From Oscillospiraceae bacterium MB08-C2-2 (GTDB lineage: Bacteria; Bacillota; Clostridia; Oscillospirales; Ruminococcaceae), in contig CP141729.1 of assembly GCA_035621215.1 (NCBI GenBank), positions 890,944-954,943 on the forward strand: a stretch of DNA of 64,000 bases. Reading direction: 5' to 3'. The stretch's first letter is position 1; each line of letters starts with the position of its first letter. A program made the position numbers and the translations under genes. A model generated the notes under the pieces. It searched no databases and had not been told where the DNA came from. It saw only the letters and a list, made by a program, of their open reading frames with translations. Of the stretch, positions 43,583-52,480 are shown in pieces.

Positions 43583-45235
43583 GTGCGCAAAATCAAGCTT
43601 GTTCAATTGACAGCCTTTTTTATGGCTCTTCTTCTTTTATGCTCCTGTTCAGCGGATTGGAAGCAGCAGTGGTCCTTGGCCTCCCGCGTTCCCGAGGAAT
43701 CGGAAAGCAGTCTCTCGTCCTCCGAACCGGAGGAAACCTTCCAATACAGTTTGGATCAGCGCCTTCCCAGCATACTCCGCCAACAGATTATAGCCAGCCG
43801 CCGCCAAGTTTTTGCACCCATTGACGATGCGGTGAAAAAGCAGGTTGAGCTTTACCTTACTCCCGATCTGGAATTGGAAACCGACCTGCAAATTGCCCGT
43901 TCCCTTACAGAAGGAGTAGGCAGTTTTGATGAGGCGGTTCTGGAAATGCCCAAAAAGCTCAGCCACGCCGAAGCTAAAGAGGAAATTGAGTTTTTGTTTT
44001 CTTATTTAAAATACGGCTACTGCGGCTATGGTTATTTGGGCGGAGACGCTGTATTTAACACCGCAAAAGAAAAAATGCTGGCCGCTTTGGCTCAGCAAAA
44101 GGATCCGGTGGATCTGTTCACTTATAAATATGATATCCTCATTGAATTTCTGGAACCCATTATTGTGGATAGCCATTTTGTGGTGGATAGCGAGAGCTTT
44201 TCCACCGCTCATACACACCGTTATTACAGCTTCAACGAGGAGCTGCTCTTTGAGCAGGAAGGAAACGAGTTTATCACAACTTTGGATGGAACACGCCTGA
44301 CCTTGACCGCCGTGGAGGGCAAGCCTCCTGAAGAATTCCTGCGCCTGATTCTGACCCAAGAAGGAACACCTGCATGGGCAATCGGCATCACCCATGTGGA
44401 GCCGGGGGAATATTCCAGCCTGACCCTGACCCTTCGGAATGAAAACGGCGATCCCTTGGAGCATTCTTTGCCTTTGCAGCAGGCGGATACCGAATATACA
44501 AAGGCCCTGCGGAAACAGTCAGCGGGCTATAACCGCTATGAGCGGGAGGGTATTTCCATCTTGGAAAACCGCCGCCTTTATGCGGAGGATAATGACCCTC
44601 TCAACGATGCTGACCCCCAGCTGACTGCCTTTACCGAGGAAGCCGCCACACTAAGCACTGAACCGGTGCTGATTCTGGATTTGCGCGGCAATCCCGGAGG
44701 AAACGATTCCTACGCTTTTAAATGGATACAGAATTATGCCGGCCTTTTTGAACCGGGCAATTATGCCTCTATCAATGTTTCGCTCCTGACCAATACGGTT
44801 TATCAAAGCGCCGGGTGGATTCGCACTTGGCTGGAGGATATGTTCTATGAAGCGGATCAAGAAGGCCGTATTCCCGGCTGGACCGATGTCCTTTATGGCT
44901 CCGCAAAGCTGGTTCCCAACGAAAATGTTGTTTTTGTTCTGATCGACAGCGGCGTGGCATCCTCAGCAGAAACCTTCGTGGCCGCCCTGCAGGAAATGGA
45001 AAATGTAATTATTGTTGGCACCAGCACCAGCGGCATGGGAACCATGGGGAATATCCGAGAGATTTATCTGCCCAAAAGCCGCCTTTGCATCACCTGTGGC
45101 TTTTCGCTGTTTCTGACACCCGATCTTTCTCCCTTTGAGGGAAAAGGTTATGCCCCAGATTTATGGGCTCCTCCCGGCGAAAGTCTCGAAAGGGTTCTTC
45201 GTTTTGCTGCCAACTACGAGTTAAGTCAGCCTTAA
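43583..45235 (+). CDS. S41-peptidase-like lipoprotein, catalytic Lys not found
   Basis: A 550-residue lipoprotein: MRKIKLVQLTAFFMALLLL signal with lipobox LCSC (Cys about 22), an N-terminal helical region and a C-terminal tail-specific-protease-like (S41) domain: VLILDLRGNPGGND near 370 and DSGVASSAETFVAALQ near 455, with the nucleophile Ser in VASSAE. The usual Lys of GKG is replaced (VGTSTSGMG), so the Ser-Lys dyad of CtpA-type enzymes is incomplete; it may use another mechanism or have lost activity. No PDZ domain is evident. GTG start with AAAGGAG, which rules out the longer frame through the hairpin region. Confidence 0.82.
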   Translation: MRKIKLVQLTAFFMALLLLCSCSADWKQQWSLASRVPEESESSLSSSEPEETFQYSLDQRLPSILRQQIIASRRQVFAPIDDAVKKQVELYLTPDLELETDLQIARSLTEGVGSFDEAVLEMPKKLSHAEAKEEIEFLFSYLKYGYCGYGYLGGDAVFNTAKEKMLAALAQQKDPVDLFTYKYDILIEFLEPIIVDSHFVVDSESFSTAHTHRYYSFNEELLFEQEGNEFITTLDGTRLTLTAVEGKPPEEFLRLILTQEGTPAWAIGITHVEPGEYSSLTLTLRNENGDPLEHSLPLQQADTEYTKALRKQSAGYNRYEREGISILENRRLYAEDNDPLNDADPQLTAFTEEAATLSTEPVLILDLRGNPGGNDSYAFKWIQNYAGLFEPGNYASINVSLLTNTVYQSAGWIRTWLEDMFYEADQEGRIPGWTDVLYGSAKLVPNENVVFVLIDSGVASSAETFVAALQEMENVIIVGTSTSGMGTMGNIREIYLPKSRLCITCGFSLFLTPDLSPFEGKGYAPDLWAPPGESLERVLRFAANYELSQP

Positions 45236-45813
45236 AAGGGAATCAGCTCCATGTGTTCAAGCAGAATTTCCAGGCCCATCAGCACAAGAATGCCGCCACC
45301 GGAAAATTCCGCCCGTTGTTTGAGCTTGGCACCACAAATATGGCCCAGCTTAACCCCCAGCATCGAAAGCAGGAAGGTAACACTTCCGATAAAGAATACG
45401 GCGGGAATGACTTCCACCTTTAAAAAGGCGAAGGAAACACCCACAGCCAGTGCATCAATACTGGTTGCTACAGCTAAGGGGAGCATGGCTGAGAATTGGA
45501 GGGAGGCTTCTTCCCGGGAAGCTTCCTCGTGTTCTTTTTTCAGACTGCCTACAATCATTTTTCCACCTAAAATTGCCAGAAGCACAAAGGCAATCCAATG
45601 ATCAATGGCTGTAATGTAATCGGCAAACTGAGCACCCAACAGATATCCGGCAAGCGGCATAATCGCCTGAAACAGGCCAAAATATAGCCCCACTACCATA
45701 CCCTTGCGCAGAGTGGCTTTTTTCATGGAAAGCCCCAAGCAAATCGCCACTGCAAAGGCATCCATGGATACCCCCACCGCAAATACAAACAGTTCAATCC
45801 AACTCAAATCCAA
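45232..45813 (-). CDS. mntP: Manganese efflux pump MntP
   Basis: A 193-residue six-helix membrane protein of the MntP (DUF204) family, which exports Mn2+. Two internal repeats carry the metal motifs: VGVSMDAFAVAICLGLS near residue 14 and VATSIDALAVGVSFAF near 123. The start is a TTG; the TTG at 45813 has only about 3 nt after AGGAGGG, and one two codons later (45807) has better spacing. A yybP-ykoY manganese riboswitch, with promoter and terminator, precedes it, which agrees with Mn2+-induced expression. Overlaps the S41 lipoprotein stop by 4 nt on the other strand. Confidence 0.95.
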   Translation of the reverse strand: MDLSWIELFVFAVGVSMDAFAVAICLGLSMKKATLRKGMVVGLYFGLFQAIMPLAGYLLGAQFADYITAIDHWIAFVLLAILGGKMIVGSLKKEHEEASREEASLQFSAMLPLAVATSIDALAVGVSFAFLKVEVIPAVFFIGSVTFLLSMLGVKLGHICGAKLKQRAEFSGGGILVLMGLEILLEHMELIPF

Positions 45814-45978
45814 TACCCTCCTAATATACTTCTACAGGAAGAAAAAGTCTCTTGCATAAGCTCTGTATAGCATTGCCCTGCCTTAACTGGGTAATAAAGG
45901 TGACCGCTAAAAAATACCTATTGAATAAATACGGCGATTTCCTTTATTTATTCGCAAGACCGGGTATTTTAGGCAAAA

Positions 45979-46003
45979 GAAAAAACTCAGGCATGGCCTG
46001 CCA
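45979..46003 (-). terminator. Terminator of the mntP riboswitch expression platform
   Basis: Minus strand: GGCAGGC-CAT-GCCTGAG followed by TTTTTT, lying between the aptamer and mntP; probably the conditional stop. Confidence 0.7.
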
Positions 46004-46048
46004 CACAAACCCAAATTTCGCATTTGACAAAATTAAGCTGTATGAAAA

Positions 46049-46147
46049 AGCTATGCATGAGTCTCGTCATTTAAGATAAGCCAGACCATTACAGTCAGTG
46101 TGTTGACTTACCACGCCAGCGGCGATAACTACTCCCTCACGAGTGTT
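46049..46147 (-). ncRNA. yybP-ykoY manganese riboswitch
   Basis: Minus strand carries the conserved loop 1 sequence GAGGGAGTAG, then AAGTCAACACACTGA and finally GACGAGACTCATGC, in the order and spacing of the yybP-ykoY aptamer, where the two loops dock and bind Mn2+. It lies right after a promoter and about 235 nt before mntP. Confidence 0.9.
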
Positions 46148-46161
46148 TTGATTATTTTTGC

Positions 46162-46190
46162 ATTTTAGCATATGCCCCCGTATCTGTCAA
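46162..46190 (-). promoter_or_regulatory. Sigma-A promoter for mntP
   Basis: Minus strand: -35 TTGACA (46190-46185), 17-bp spacer, -10 TAAAAT (46167-46162), about 10 bp before the riboswitch. Confidence 0.8.
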
Positions 46191-46472
46191 GCCCCGGAAA
46201 TGCTTTGGTTGTGCGATTTTTATGGGTATTAGCCTATATTTGGCATGTCCTAGGCTTAGTTAGATCAGGCTTACTCTTGTATATTTTTTCTTAACTATTG
46301 CTAATTAAGATGAAGTGCTTATTTTGCAGCAAAAAAGTGCTGTCTTCAACAAAGTATATAAAAGCCTGCAAATAAGAAGTCAATAGGAAAATGAAGAAAA
46401 ACAGCAACGCGAAAAGGTGGAACACTAATAGGCCGCCGCCAGTAGCGCCGACCAAAGCTATGCGGAACGAGT

Positions 46473-47711
46473 TTAGCGAGATAGCCCAGTGGAATCCATA
46501 TCCACAGGCTTGTCCAGAGTATTCATGTATTCCTTTACCCTGCCGTAGTAAATACGCAGGAATTTGTTACAGCCAGCGGTCATGTAGACATGATAGGGCT
46601 TACCCTCGGCTCGTTTTTTGTTCAAAAACTGAAACACAGGGTCGTCTGGGGGCGCTTTTTGCAGCAGGATTGTCATGAGGATAAAGAGCGTCTTTCGCAG
46701 TTCCGGAGAGCCCCGCTTTGACGAACGCGTGCTTTTCGCCTCGTAGCTTCCGGACTGGTTTGCGCCCGGGTCAACCCCTGCAAAGGCCGTCAAGGAGCCC
46801 TTGTGTGCAAAGCGGCGAACATCGCCAATCTCCGCCATAAGCTGCGGCCCGAGAGATTTTCCGGCACCATACAACCCCATAACCACTTCGTATTCAGGAA
46901 GCTCCTGTGCGAGCCGGTTCATCTCCGCGCGGAACACCTCCACGGTTTTGGAAACGGTACCCAGTTGTGTAATTGCTTCCTGCACCATCACTTTGGACAG
47001 CGGATTTTTCGGCAGCATGGCAATCAGTTCTTTCGCTTCCGCGTGAATCTGGGCAGCTTTGGCGGTACTGAAATTGTATCCGTGCCGCTTGCACCACTTG
47101 CGGTAACGCTCCACGAAGGAGATCTGTCCTATACCCCTTACGCAGTCCACGTGCCAGAAGGACGCGGCGAAATCCACCCACTTCTGGCTGCCATCCGCAC
47201 GAACGGGGCTTTCAAAGAGGGCGTTGACTCCGGGGTAGGTCTGGTCAAGCAGGGCAATGAGATTGTTCTTCAGCGCCGTCTTGTTCTTGGTGTACAGACC
47301 ATATTGCCGGTTCATGCTTTTCAGTTGGTAGCGAATCGTATCCATAGGAGTATGTTGGCGCAATTCGGCCCAGTTGTCAAGGCCATACCGGGCAATCTTG
47401 AGCGCATCCGCTTTGTCCGTCTTGACCTTACGGAGCGAGTTATTCCCGTATTCCTTGATGAGCAGCGGATTGACCGCACTGACAAAAACTCCGGCGTCAT
47501 GCAGCATCTGGGCCACCGGTTCATAGTACCGCCCCGTGTGTTCCAGAACCACCCGCGTCTCGCCCTCCAGACTTTTCAGCCGCTTTGTCAGCTCGCTGAG
47601 TTCACTGGAGGTGTGGCGTACCTCATAGGGCTTTGCCACCAGCTCCCCAAAGGGACGAAGAACCGACACCATGCTTTTCCCTTTGGAAATATCTATCCCG
47701 ACTGCGTTCAT
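46473..47711 (-). CDS. IS110-family DEDD transposase
   Basis: A 412-residue transposase. N-terminal RuvC-like DEDD domain with the first Asp in AVGIDISKGKSMVSV, Glu in RVVLEHTGRYYEP near 60, and the Asp pair in VKTDKADALKIARYG near 100. C-terminal transposase_20 domain with the serine-containing GVDPGANQSGSYEAKSTRSSKRGSPELRKT, in which this family forms a covalent DNA link. It appears full length with no frameshift, so it may be active. ATG with GGAGCGTGGGG upstream. Confidence 0.95.
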   Translation of the reverse strand: MNAVGIDISKGKSMVSVLRPFGELVAKPYEVRHTSSELSELTKRLKSLEGETRVVLEHTGRYYEPVAQMLHDAGVFVSAVNPLLIKEYGNNSLRKVKTDKADALKIARYGLDNWAELRQHTPMDTIRYQLKSMNRQYGLYTKNKTALKNNLIALLDQTYPGVNALFESPVRADGSQKWVDFAASFWHVDCVRGIGQISFVERYRKWCKRHGYNFSTAKAAQIHAEAKELIAMLPKNPLSKVMVQEAITQLGTVSKTVEVFRAEMNRLAQELPEYEVVMGLYGAGKSLGPQLMAEIGDVRRFAHKGSLTAFAGVDPGANQSGSYEAKSTRSSKRGSPELRKTLFILMTILLQKAPPDDPVFQFLNKKRAEGKPYHVYMTAGCNKFLRIYYGRVKEYMNTLDKPVDMDSTGLSR

Positions 47712-47930
47712 AACCCCACGCTCCCATCACAGATTTACAATTGGCGTACCATCCTTTTCTCACTGCCGATTCTATCTGTTTGATGACACGAACGCGCCGG
47801 ATGGCGGCTCTACCTGCACAAATCGAACGCTGCGAGCGAGAGGATGACTGACTGACTTTTCAACGGACGCGAAGTCCTTGGAGATAACCGCCAGGCCTAT
47901 TGTCCTCTCATTCTATCAGCTTAGGCAATG
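47712..47930 (-). ncRNA. Probable IS110 bridge-RNA region (left end)
   Basis: IS110-group elements are known to encode a structured bridge RNA in the noncoding end upstream of the transposase; its loops pair with target and donor DNA. This element has about 220 bp there, with several stems (for example GGACTTCGCGTCC, GAGAGGAT/ATCCTCTC-like pairs and CGCCATCCGGCG), whereas the 3' side is short. Assigned from family knowledge and position; loops not resolved. Confidence 0.55.
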
Positions 47931-47993
47931 AAATGGATAATGGCGCAACTGGATGCTGCGCCACCAACCAAATATATAGTAACAGGAGAAAAC

Positions 47994-49121
47994 ATGATGA
48001 AAAAAATCCTGACATTTTTTCTTTGCGCTGTTTTATTAACGTCTTGTTCAATCGGAAATGGTTCTTCATCCAGTGGCGCTATCCAAAGTGAACCCTCCGA
48101 GTCTTCAATCGGCACAAATAGCACATCCATTTCGGAGGAAAATGTTTATGAACTTTTTTCCGCACTGGATAAAAAGGCTTTGCCTGTTATGCGCTGGTAT
48201 TTCGAAGAAGCTTGGGAGAGTTTGGATATCGCCGAGGAATCGGTTTATGCACCCTATTATAAGGTCAACGATTTTGCAACCATTGCTGAAATGAAGGCCG
48301 CTACTGCCGAAGTCTTTACAGCCAATTTTGCCAATATATTTTTTTATGATCATGCATTTATTGACCCCTCCGGCGAGGATACCCCTATGTACAAAGAAAT
48401 CGACGGTCAACTGTATCGCAACACAGATCAGGGCGGGTTGGGCTGGCCTTATAAGCTCACCGATCAATGGTACATTCCCTACCAAGACGACCAAATGATT
48501 GTGATGGCAGTGAACACCCTCCTGCTGGGCGATGAGACAGAATGGAACAATTTTTTACTGAGAAACGAGGGCGGCTCTTGGAAATTGGACTCTTACTTTG
48601 AATTTAACCCTTATATGGAATATTCCAATGCTGTTACCAAGCAAAAAGAAAATGAAATAGATTATGCGGTTTCCTCATAGTTTTGTGCGCAGGATTGGAA
48701 AGATGCCAACCAGCTGGACGCCAACGCCCTGATCAATTTTTATGTATATACCTATCTTTCGGATATCAAGGAAGAATACGATTACAACCAAGGTTATCCG
48801 GTTGCAGCCGCAGATGTAATGGAAGGGCTGTCGGTATACCTAAAGGGCCTGCAAAAGGAAACCTTAACCGCAGTCAATGAACTGCCTTACGCAAATGCCC
48901 GTTATGACCAAGCAACCGATTGTTTTTACTTTGACATTATGTTTGACCCGGCGGATTGTATTGTGATCGATTCCCAGACCAAAGAAAACACCACCACATT
49001 GGAAATCATGGTAATCGGCAAAAACGGCAAAGCAGCTTATACATCCTTCTTGGATTTAGAGGTAAATGGTTCTCGGATTCAATATGTTGGCAACCGTTCC
49101 GGTGAGGATTTCCCCGAATAA
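47994..49121 (+). pseudogene. Lipoprotein gene interrupted by one in-frame TAG
   Basis: From ATG 47994 the frame is open to TAG at 48678-48680, codon 229, then continues in the same frame without any other stop to TAA at 49121 (codon 376). Both parts have coding-like composition, and the second part (FCAQDWKDANQLDANALINF onward) has no start at its beginning, so it was one gene. Product: lipoprotein with signal MMKKILTFFLCAVLLTSC (lipobox LTSC), a Ser-rich linker and a mature domain I do not recognise. SD AGGAG is 6 nt upstream. The simple view is a recent nonsense mutation; readthrough is possible but unsupported. Confidence 0.8.
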
Positions 49122-49126
49122 CAGCA

Positions 49127-49166
49127 TATAGAAGAGCCATCAGCTTACGCCGATGGCTCTTCTATA
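49127..49166. terminator. Bidirectional intrinsic terminator
   Basis: TATAGAAGAGCCATC pairs with GATGGCTCTTCTATA, between the interrupted lipoprotein gene and the convergent osmolyte-transport operon. Confidence 0.9.
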
Positions 49167-49186
49167 GTTATATACTGCTGAAATCG

Positions 49187-50077
49187 TTATTTCAGCAAAC
49201 CCTTCTCTTCAATAAAGGTAGCGGCGACCTTTTCAATGGAAAGCTTTTCTCCATCCACCATATAGTTGTAACGCACCATATCCTCTGCGGTGGTGCAGTC
49301 TTTTAAGACCTGCAGTGTCTCTGCAATTTCAGGATGTGCGGTTAAGGTATCCTGCCGAACCACAGGGGCGCAGTAATAAGAAGGGTAGAAATTCTTGTCA
49401 TCCTCCAAGACGACCAGATCGTATTCATAAAGCAGGCCATCGGTGGTGTATACATTGGCAACATCCACCTCACCCTGATTCAGCGACTTATAAATCAGTC
49501 CTACATCCATTTGTAACGTATCTTTAAAATCATAGCCATACAGCTCACACATGGGGTAATATCCATCGGTACGGTCTAAATAGCCGTGCTCAGCTCCAAA
49601 GATCAGCTCAGGAGTAAAGGGAGCCAGATCGCTAAAGGTTTTGATGCCGTTGGCTTCGGCAAAATCCTTACGGACAGCATTGGCATAGGTATTGTTGAAG
49701 CCGAAATCCTCCAACCATACAAGGCCGAACTGCTTTTCATATTCCTCTTTAACCACCCGATAAGATTCGTCGGGATCGGTGATTGGCTCTTTTTTCAAGT
49801 AGTGGATCAGTGCACTGCCAGTGTATTCTGGAACAATATCAATTTCACCGCTCTTAATGGCTTCGAAGCTTACTGCTGCCGAAAGGTTATATTTTCGTTC
49901 GATTTTCAGATCGGTTTTAGCTTCCAGAAGCTGCGCAATAATTTCACCGGTCAGCAGGCTTTCGGTGTAGTTTTTTGCACCCACCGTCACCTTATCCTTA
50001 GAACCGCACCCCGCAAGAGAGGCCAGTAATACGGTCACCATCATTACCGTTGCCGCTATCTTTCGAATCCTGATCAT
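49187..50077 (-). CDS. opuCC: Glycine betaine/choline-type ABC substrate-binding lipoprotein
   Basis: A 296-residue lipoprotein of the OpuAC/ProX (OsmX) class that captures quaternary-amine osmolytes. Lipobox LAGC (Cys about 24). Mature-domain hallmarks: VTVGAKNYTESLLTGEIIAQLLE, SGEIDIVPEYTGSALIHYL, FGFNNTYANAVRKDFAE and VYTTDGLLYEYDLVVLEDDK. ATG with AAAGGAG. Last gene of the four-gene operon ATPase-permease-permease-binding protein; gene order differs from the ATPase-permease-binding protein-permease order of B. subtilis opuC. Confidence 0.93.
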   Translation of the reverse strand: MIRIRKIAATVMMVTVLLASLAGCGSKDKVTVGAKNYTESLLTGEIIAQLLEAKTDLKIERKYNLSAAVSFEAIKSGEIDIVPEYTGSALIHYLKKEPITDPDESYRVVKEEYEKQFGLVWLEDFGFNNTYANAVRKDFAEANGIKTFSDLAPFTPELIFGAEHGYLDRTDGYYPMCELYGYDFKDTLQMDVGLIYKSLNQGEVDVANVYTTDGLLYEYDLVVLEDDKNFYPSYYCAPVVRQDTLTAHPEIAETLQVLKDCTTAEDMVRYNYMVDGEKLSIEKVAATFIEEKGLLK

Positions 50078-50107
50078 AAAATTCTCCTTTCGTGTAACAA
50101 GTGTGAT

Positions 50108-50701
50108 TTATCGTCGTATCATTTTCCTTTCCAGGCGGTTTAGCAGAAAGTCGGTTCCCACTGCCATGGCACAGATGGGAATGGCTCCCATAAGAACCAT
50201 AGCCGTATCCGCTGTCTGGGTTCCCCGGTAAATATAACCGCCCAGTCCACCCCCGCCTACCAAAACAGCAATGGTCACAATACCGTAGGCCGTAATCAGC
50301 GAGACCCGGATACCGGAAAGAATCAACGGCAAAGCGTTGGGAAGCTCCACCTGAAGAAGCATTTGCAGCTTGCTCATCCCCATGCCTCTGGCTGCCTCCA
50401 GCAGGGCCGCATCAACACCCCGGATTGCTGTATAGGTGTTGCGCACAATAGGCAGCAGCGAATAGAGGAAAATGGCCATAATGGCGGTGGTATCCCCCAG
50501 CCCAAAGGTCATCATGAGAATCGCCAGCATAGCCAGTGAGGGCACAGTCTGCAAAATTTCGGAAAGCCCCAGCACCGGGCCGGATAAAACCGGAACTCTG
50601 GTAAGCAGAATCCCCAACAGGATACCGATTACAGCCGCAAAGGCGACCCCGCCCCAAGAAAGCAGAAGATGAGAAAAAGATTTGACCACTAGTTCTGTCA
50701 T
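50108..50701 (-). CDS. opuCD: Osmolyte ABC permease, OpuCD-like
   Basis: A 197-residue permease with five or six helices and the BPD-type EAA loop LLEAARGMGMSKLQMLLQVELPNALP near residue 95, where the ATPase binds. N-terminal MTELVVKSFSHLLLSWGGV and TVPSLAMLAILMMTFGLGD fit OpuC permeases. ATG with AAAGGGGA. Five nt after the sister permease gene; a likely heterodimer. Confidence 0.92.
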   Translation of the reverse strand: MTELVVKSFSHLLLSWGGVAFAAVIGILLGILLTRVPVLSGPVLGLSEILQTVPSLAMLAILMMTFGLGDTTAIMAIFLYSLLPIVRNTYTAIRGVDAALLEAARGMGMSKLQMLLQVELPNALPLILSGIRVSLITAYGIVTIAVLVGGGGLGGYIYRGTQTADTAMVLMGAIPICAMAVGTDFLLNRLERKMIRR

Positions 50702-50706
50702 AAAGC

Positions 50707-51360
50707 TTATCCCCTTTCCCGCTGAATTTTCAGGCCTCTGGGCGTTACCGCCTGCACCAGACGGCCGATGACCAGACTGGTCAGAACAGCCAGAATACAG
50801 GCCGGTGTGGCCCCCATTACAATCATGGGGTAATTATAGGTCATAATGCCGGTATAGATAATATCCCCCAGCCCCCCGGCTCCCACTAAGGCCGCAACAG
50901 TGGCCCAGCTGATGATGTAAACCGCAGAAAGCTGAATGCCCGAAACAATCACCGGCAGCGCCAAAGGAATCTCAACTCTGCCCAAGGCTTGCAGGGTATT
51001 CATGCCCATGCCCTTGGCAGCCTCGGTATATTGGCGGGGCACCTCTGCGATACCGGTATAGGTATTTTGCAGAATCGGCAGAATGGAATAAATCACCAGC
51101 ACCACCAGCGCTGTTTTGGAACCAATGCCCAGCAGTGGGATCGCCAAACCAAACATAACCATGCTGGGAATGGTCTGGAATACCCCCACAATGGCCAGCA
51201 CCTGACGGGCGGCCTTGGGAAAGCGTGTCAAAAGAATACCCAGAGGAACGGCAATGCAGATTCCCAGTGCGACTGCCGAAAAGGAAAGCCGGATATGAAC
51301 CTCCAGCGCCCGAAGCAGTGTACTCCAGTTTTTTTGCACAAAAGCAGCCAGCTCACTCAT
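50707..51360 (-). CDS. opuCB: Osmolyte ABC permease, OpuCB-like
   Basis: A 217-residue permease of the same family as its neighbour, with the EAA loop YTEAAKGMGMNTLQALGRVEIPLALP and the helix motif QTIPSMVMFGLAIPLLGIG. ATG 51360 (MSELAAF) overlaps the ATPase stop by 8 nt and has GGGGGAGG before it; the longer frame upstream is not used. Confidence 0.92.
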   Translation of the reverse strand: MSELAAFVQKNWSTLLRALEVHIRLSFSAVALGICIAVPLGILLTRFPKAARQVLAIVGVFQTIPSMVMFGLAIPLLGIGSKTALVVLVIYSILPILQNTYTGIAEVPRQYTEAAKGMGMNTLQALGRVEIPLALPVIVSGIQLSAVYIISWATVAALVGAGGLGDIIYTGIMTYNYPMIVMGATPACILAVLTSLVIGRLVQAVTPRGLKIQRERG

Positions 51361-52480
51361 CGGTATCCTCCCCCCATACAGCATCGGCCAGCGCTCTGGC
51401 CATACTGGTTTTGGTTACGATACCGGCAACGGTATTATCTCGGTTAAGCACCACAACATAGTTATCATGGCCGGAAAGCAGCTTATCAAAACAGGCTTGG
51501 GCATCTTCATCTATGTACGAGGTCATGTTGGTTTGCTGCACAAGAGGCTCGATGGTTTTATGTCCCTTACCCTCGCTGCGGATGCTCTGAATCGAAACAG
51601 TTCCCGCATAGGTATCATCCGGATTCTTCACAATGAGAGTATCCACATTGCGGCGTGCCATTAAGTCAACAGCCTCCCGGATACCGCGGTTGTTGTATAC
51701 GGTAATGATGTTTTCCCGCATAAAATCAGCGGCGGTCTGGGGAAGCAGCTCATTTTCCGTATTGCGCTTGCCCATAAAGCTGCGAACCAGATCATTGGCA
51801 GGCTTTTTGAGCATCTCCTCCGGGGTGGCCATCTGCACGATGCGGCCCTTATCCATAAAGATAATCTTATCGGCCATATTCAGGGCTTCATCCATATCGT
51901 GGGTGACAAACACAATGGTTTTGTTCAGCTTGCGCTGGAGCCGCCGGACCTCATCCTGCAAAACGCTTCTGGTCATGGGGTCTAAGGCACCAAAAGGCTC
52001 ATCCATAAGAACAATGGGGGGAGAACCTGCCAAAGCCCGCAAAACCCCAATGCGCTGCTGCTGCCCGCCCGAAAGCTCCGAGGGATACTTGCCCGCATAT
52101 TGATCATAGGGCATGTTCACCAACTCCATCAGCTCGTGAACAATTTGGCGGCTTTTCTCCTTATCGTATTTCAGCAGCCTGGGTACTACGCAAATATTTT
52201 GCTCCACCGTCATGTTGGGGAACAAGCCGATTTGCTGAATTACATACCCAATGGTACGCCGCAGCTTGACCCTATCCATCTGGGCCGTATCCTTGCCATC
52301 AATAAAAATTTTGCCTTTATCCGGATTAATAAGGCGATTGATGGTTTTTAGTGTAGTGGTTTTTCCACAGCCACTGGGGCCTATGAGCACTGTAAATTCG
52401 CCTGTTACAATTTCAAGATTCAGGTCATTCAAAATCAGTGCATCCCCATAGCTTTTGCTGACATGCTCAAAGCAAATCAA
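51353..52480 (-). CDS. opuCA: Osmolyte ABC ATPase with tandem CBS domains, OpuCA-like
   Basis: A 375-residue ATPase. ATPase domain (about 1-240): Walker A GPSGCGKTTTLKTI, Q loop YVIQQIGLFPNMTV, signature LSGGQQQRIGVLRAL, Walker B IVLMDEPFGALDP, switch His in FVTHDMDEA. The C-terminal tandem CBS module (about 250-370) ends VVLNRDNTVAGIVTKTSM; in OpuA/OpuC proteins it senses ionic strength or c-di-AMP. TTG start with AAGGAGGG. First gene of the operon, behind a leader of about 370 nt. Confidence 0.94.
   Translation of the reverse strand: MICFEHVSKSYGDALILNDLNLEIVTGEFTVLIGPSGCGKTTTLKTINRLINPDKGKIFIDGKDTAQMDRVKLRRTIGYVIQQIGLFPNMTVEQNICVVPRLLKYDKEKSRQIVHELMELVNMPYDQYAGKYPSELSGGQQQRIGVLRALAGSPPIVLMDEPFGALDPMTRSVLQDEVRRLQRKLNKTIVFVTHDMDEALNMADKIIFMDKGRIVQMATPEEMLKKPANDLVRSFMGKRNTENELLPQTAADFMRENIITVYNNRGIREAVDLMARRNVDTLIVKNPDDTYAGTVSIQSIRSEGKGHKTIEPLVQQTNMTSYIDEDAQACFDKLLSGHDNYVVVLNRDNTVAGIVTKTSMARALADAVWGEDTDE

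Larger units (their letters stand above)
46390..47935 (-). mobile_element. IS110-family insertion sequence
   Basis: One intact transposase gene with about 85 bp on its 3' side and about 220 bp of GC-richer noncoding sequence on its 5' side. IS110 elements lack terminal inverted repeats and target duplications, so the ends given are estimates. It has inserted between the mntP control region and a lipoprotein gene. Confidence 0.85.

Noticed and set aside
46391-46678. Small gene at the IS110 3' end
   Set aside because: The open frame overlaps the transposase on the opposite strand and lacks a ribosome site.
48678-48680. Pyrrolysine codon
   Set aside because: TAG in frame fits formally, but there is no PYLIS-like evidence, no pyl gene in view and the protein is not a methylamine methyltransferase; a nonsense mutation is simpler.
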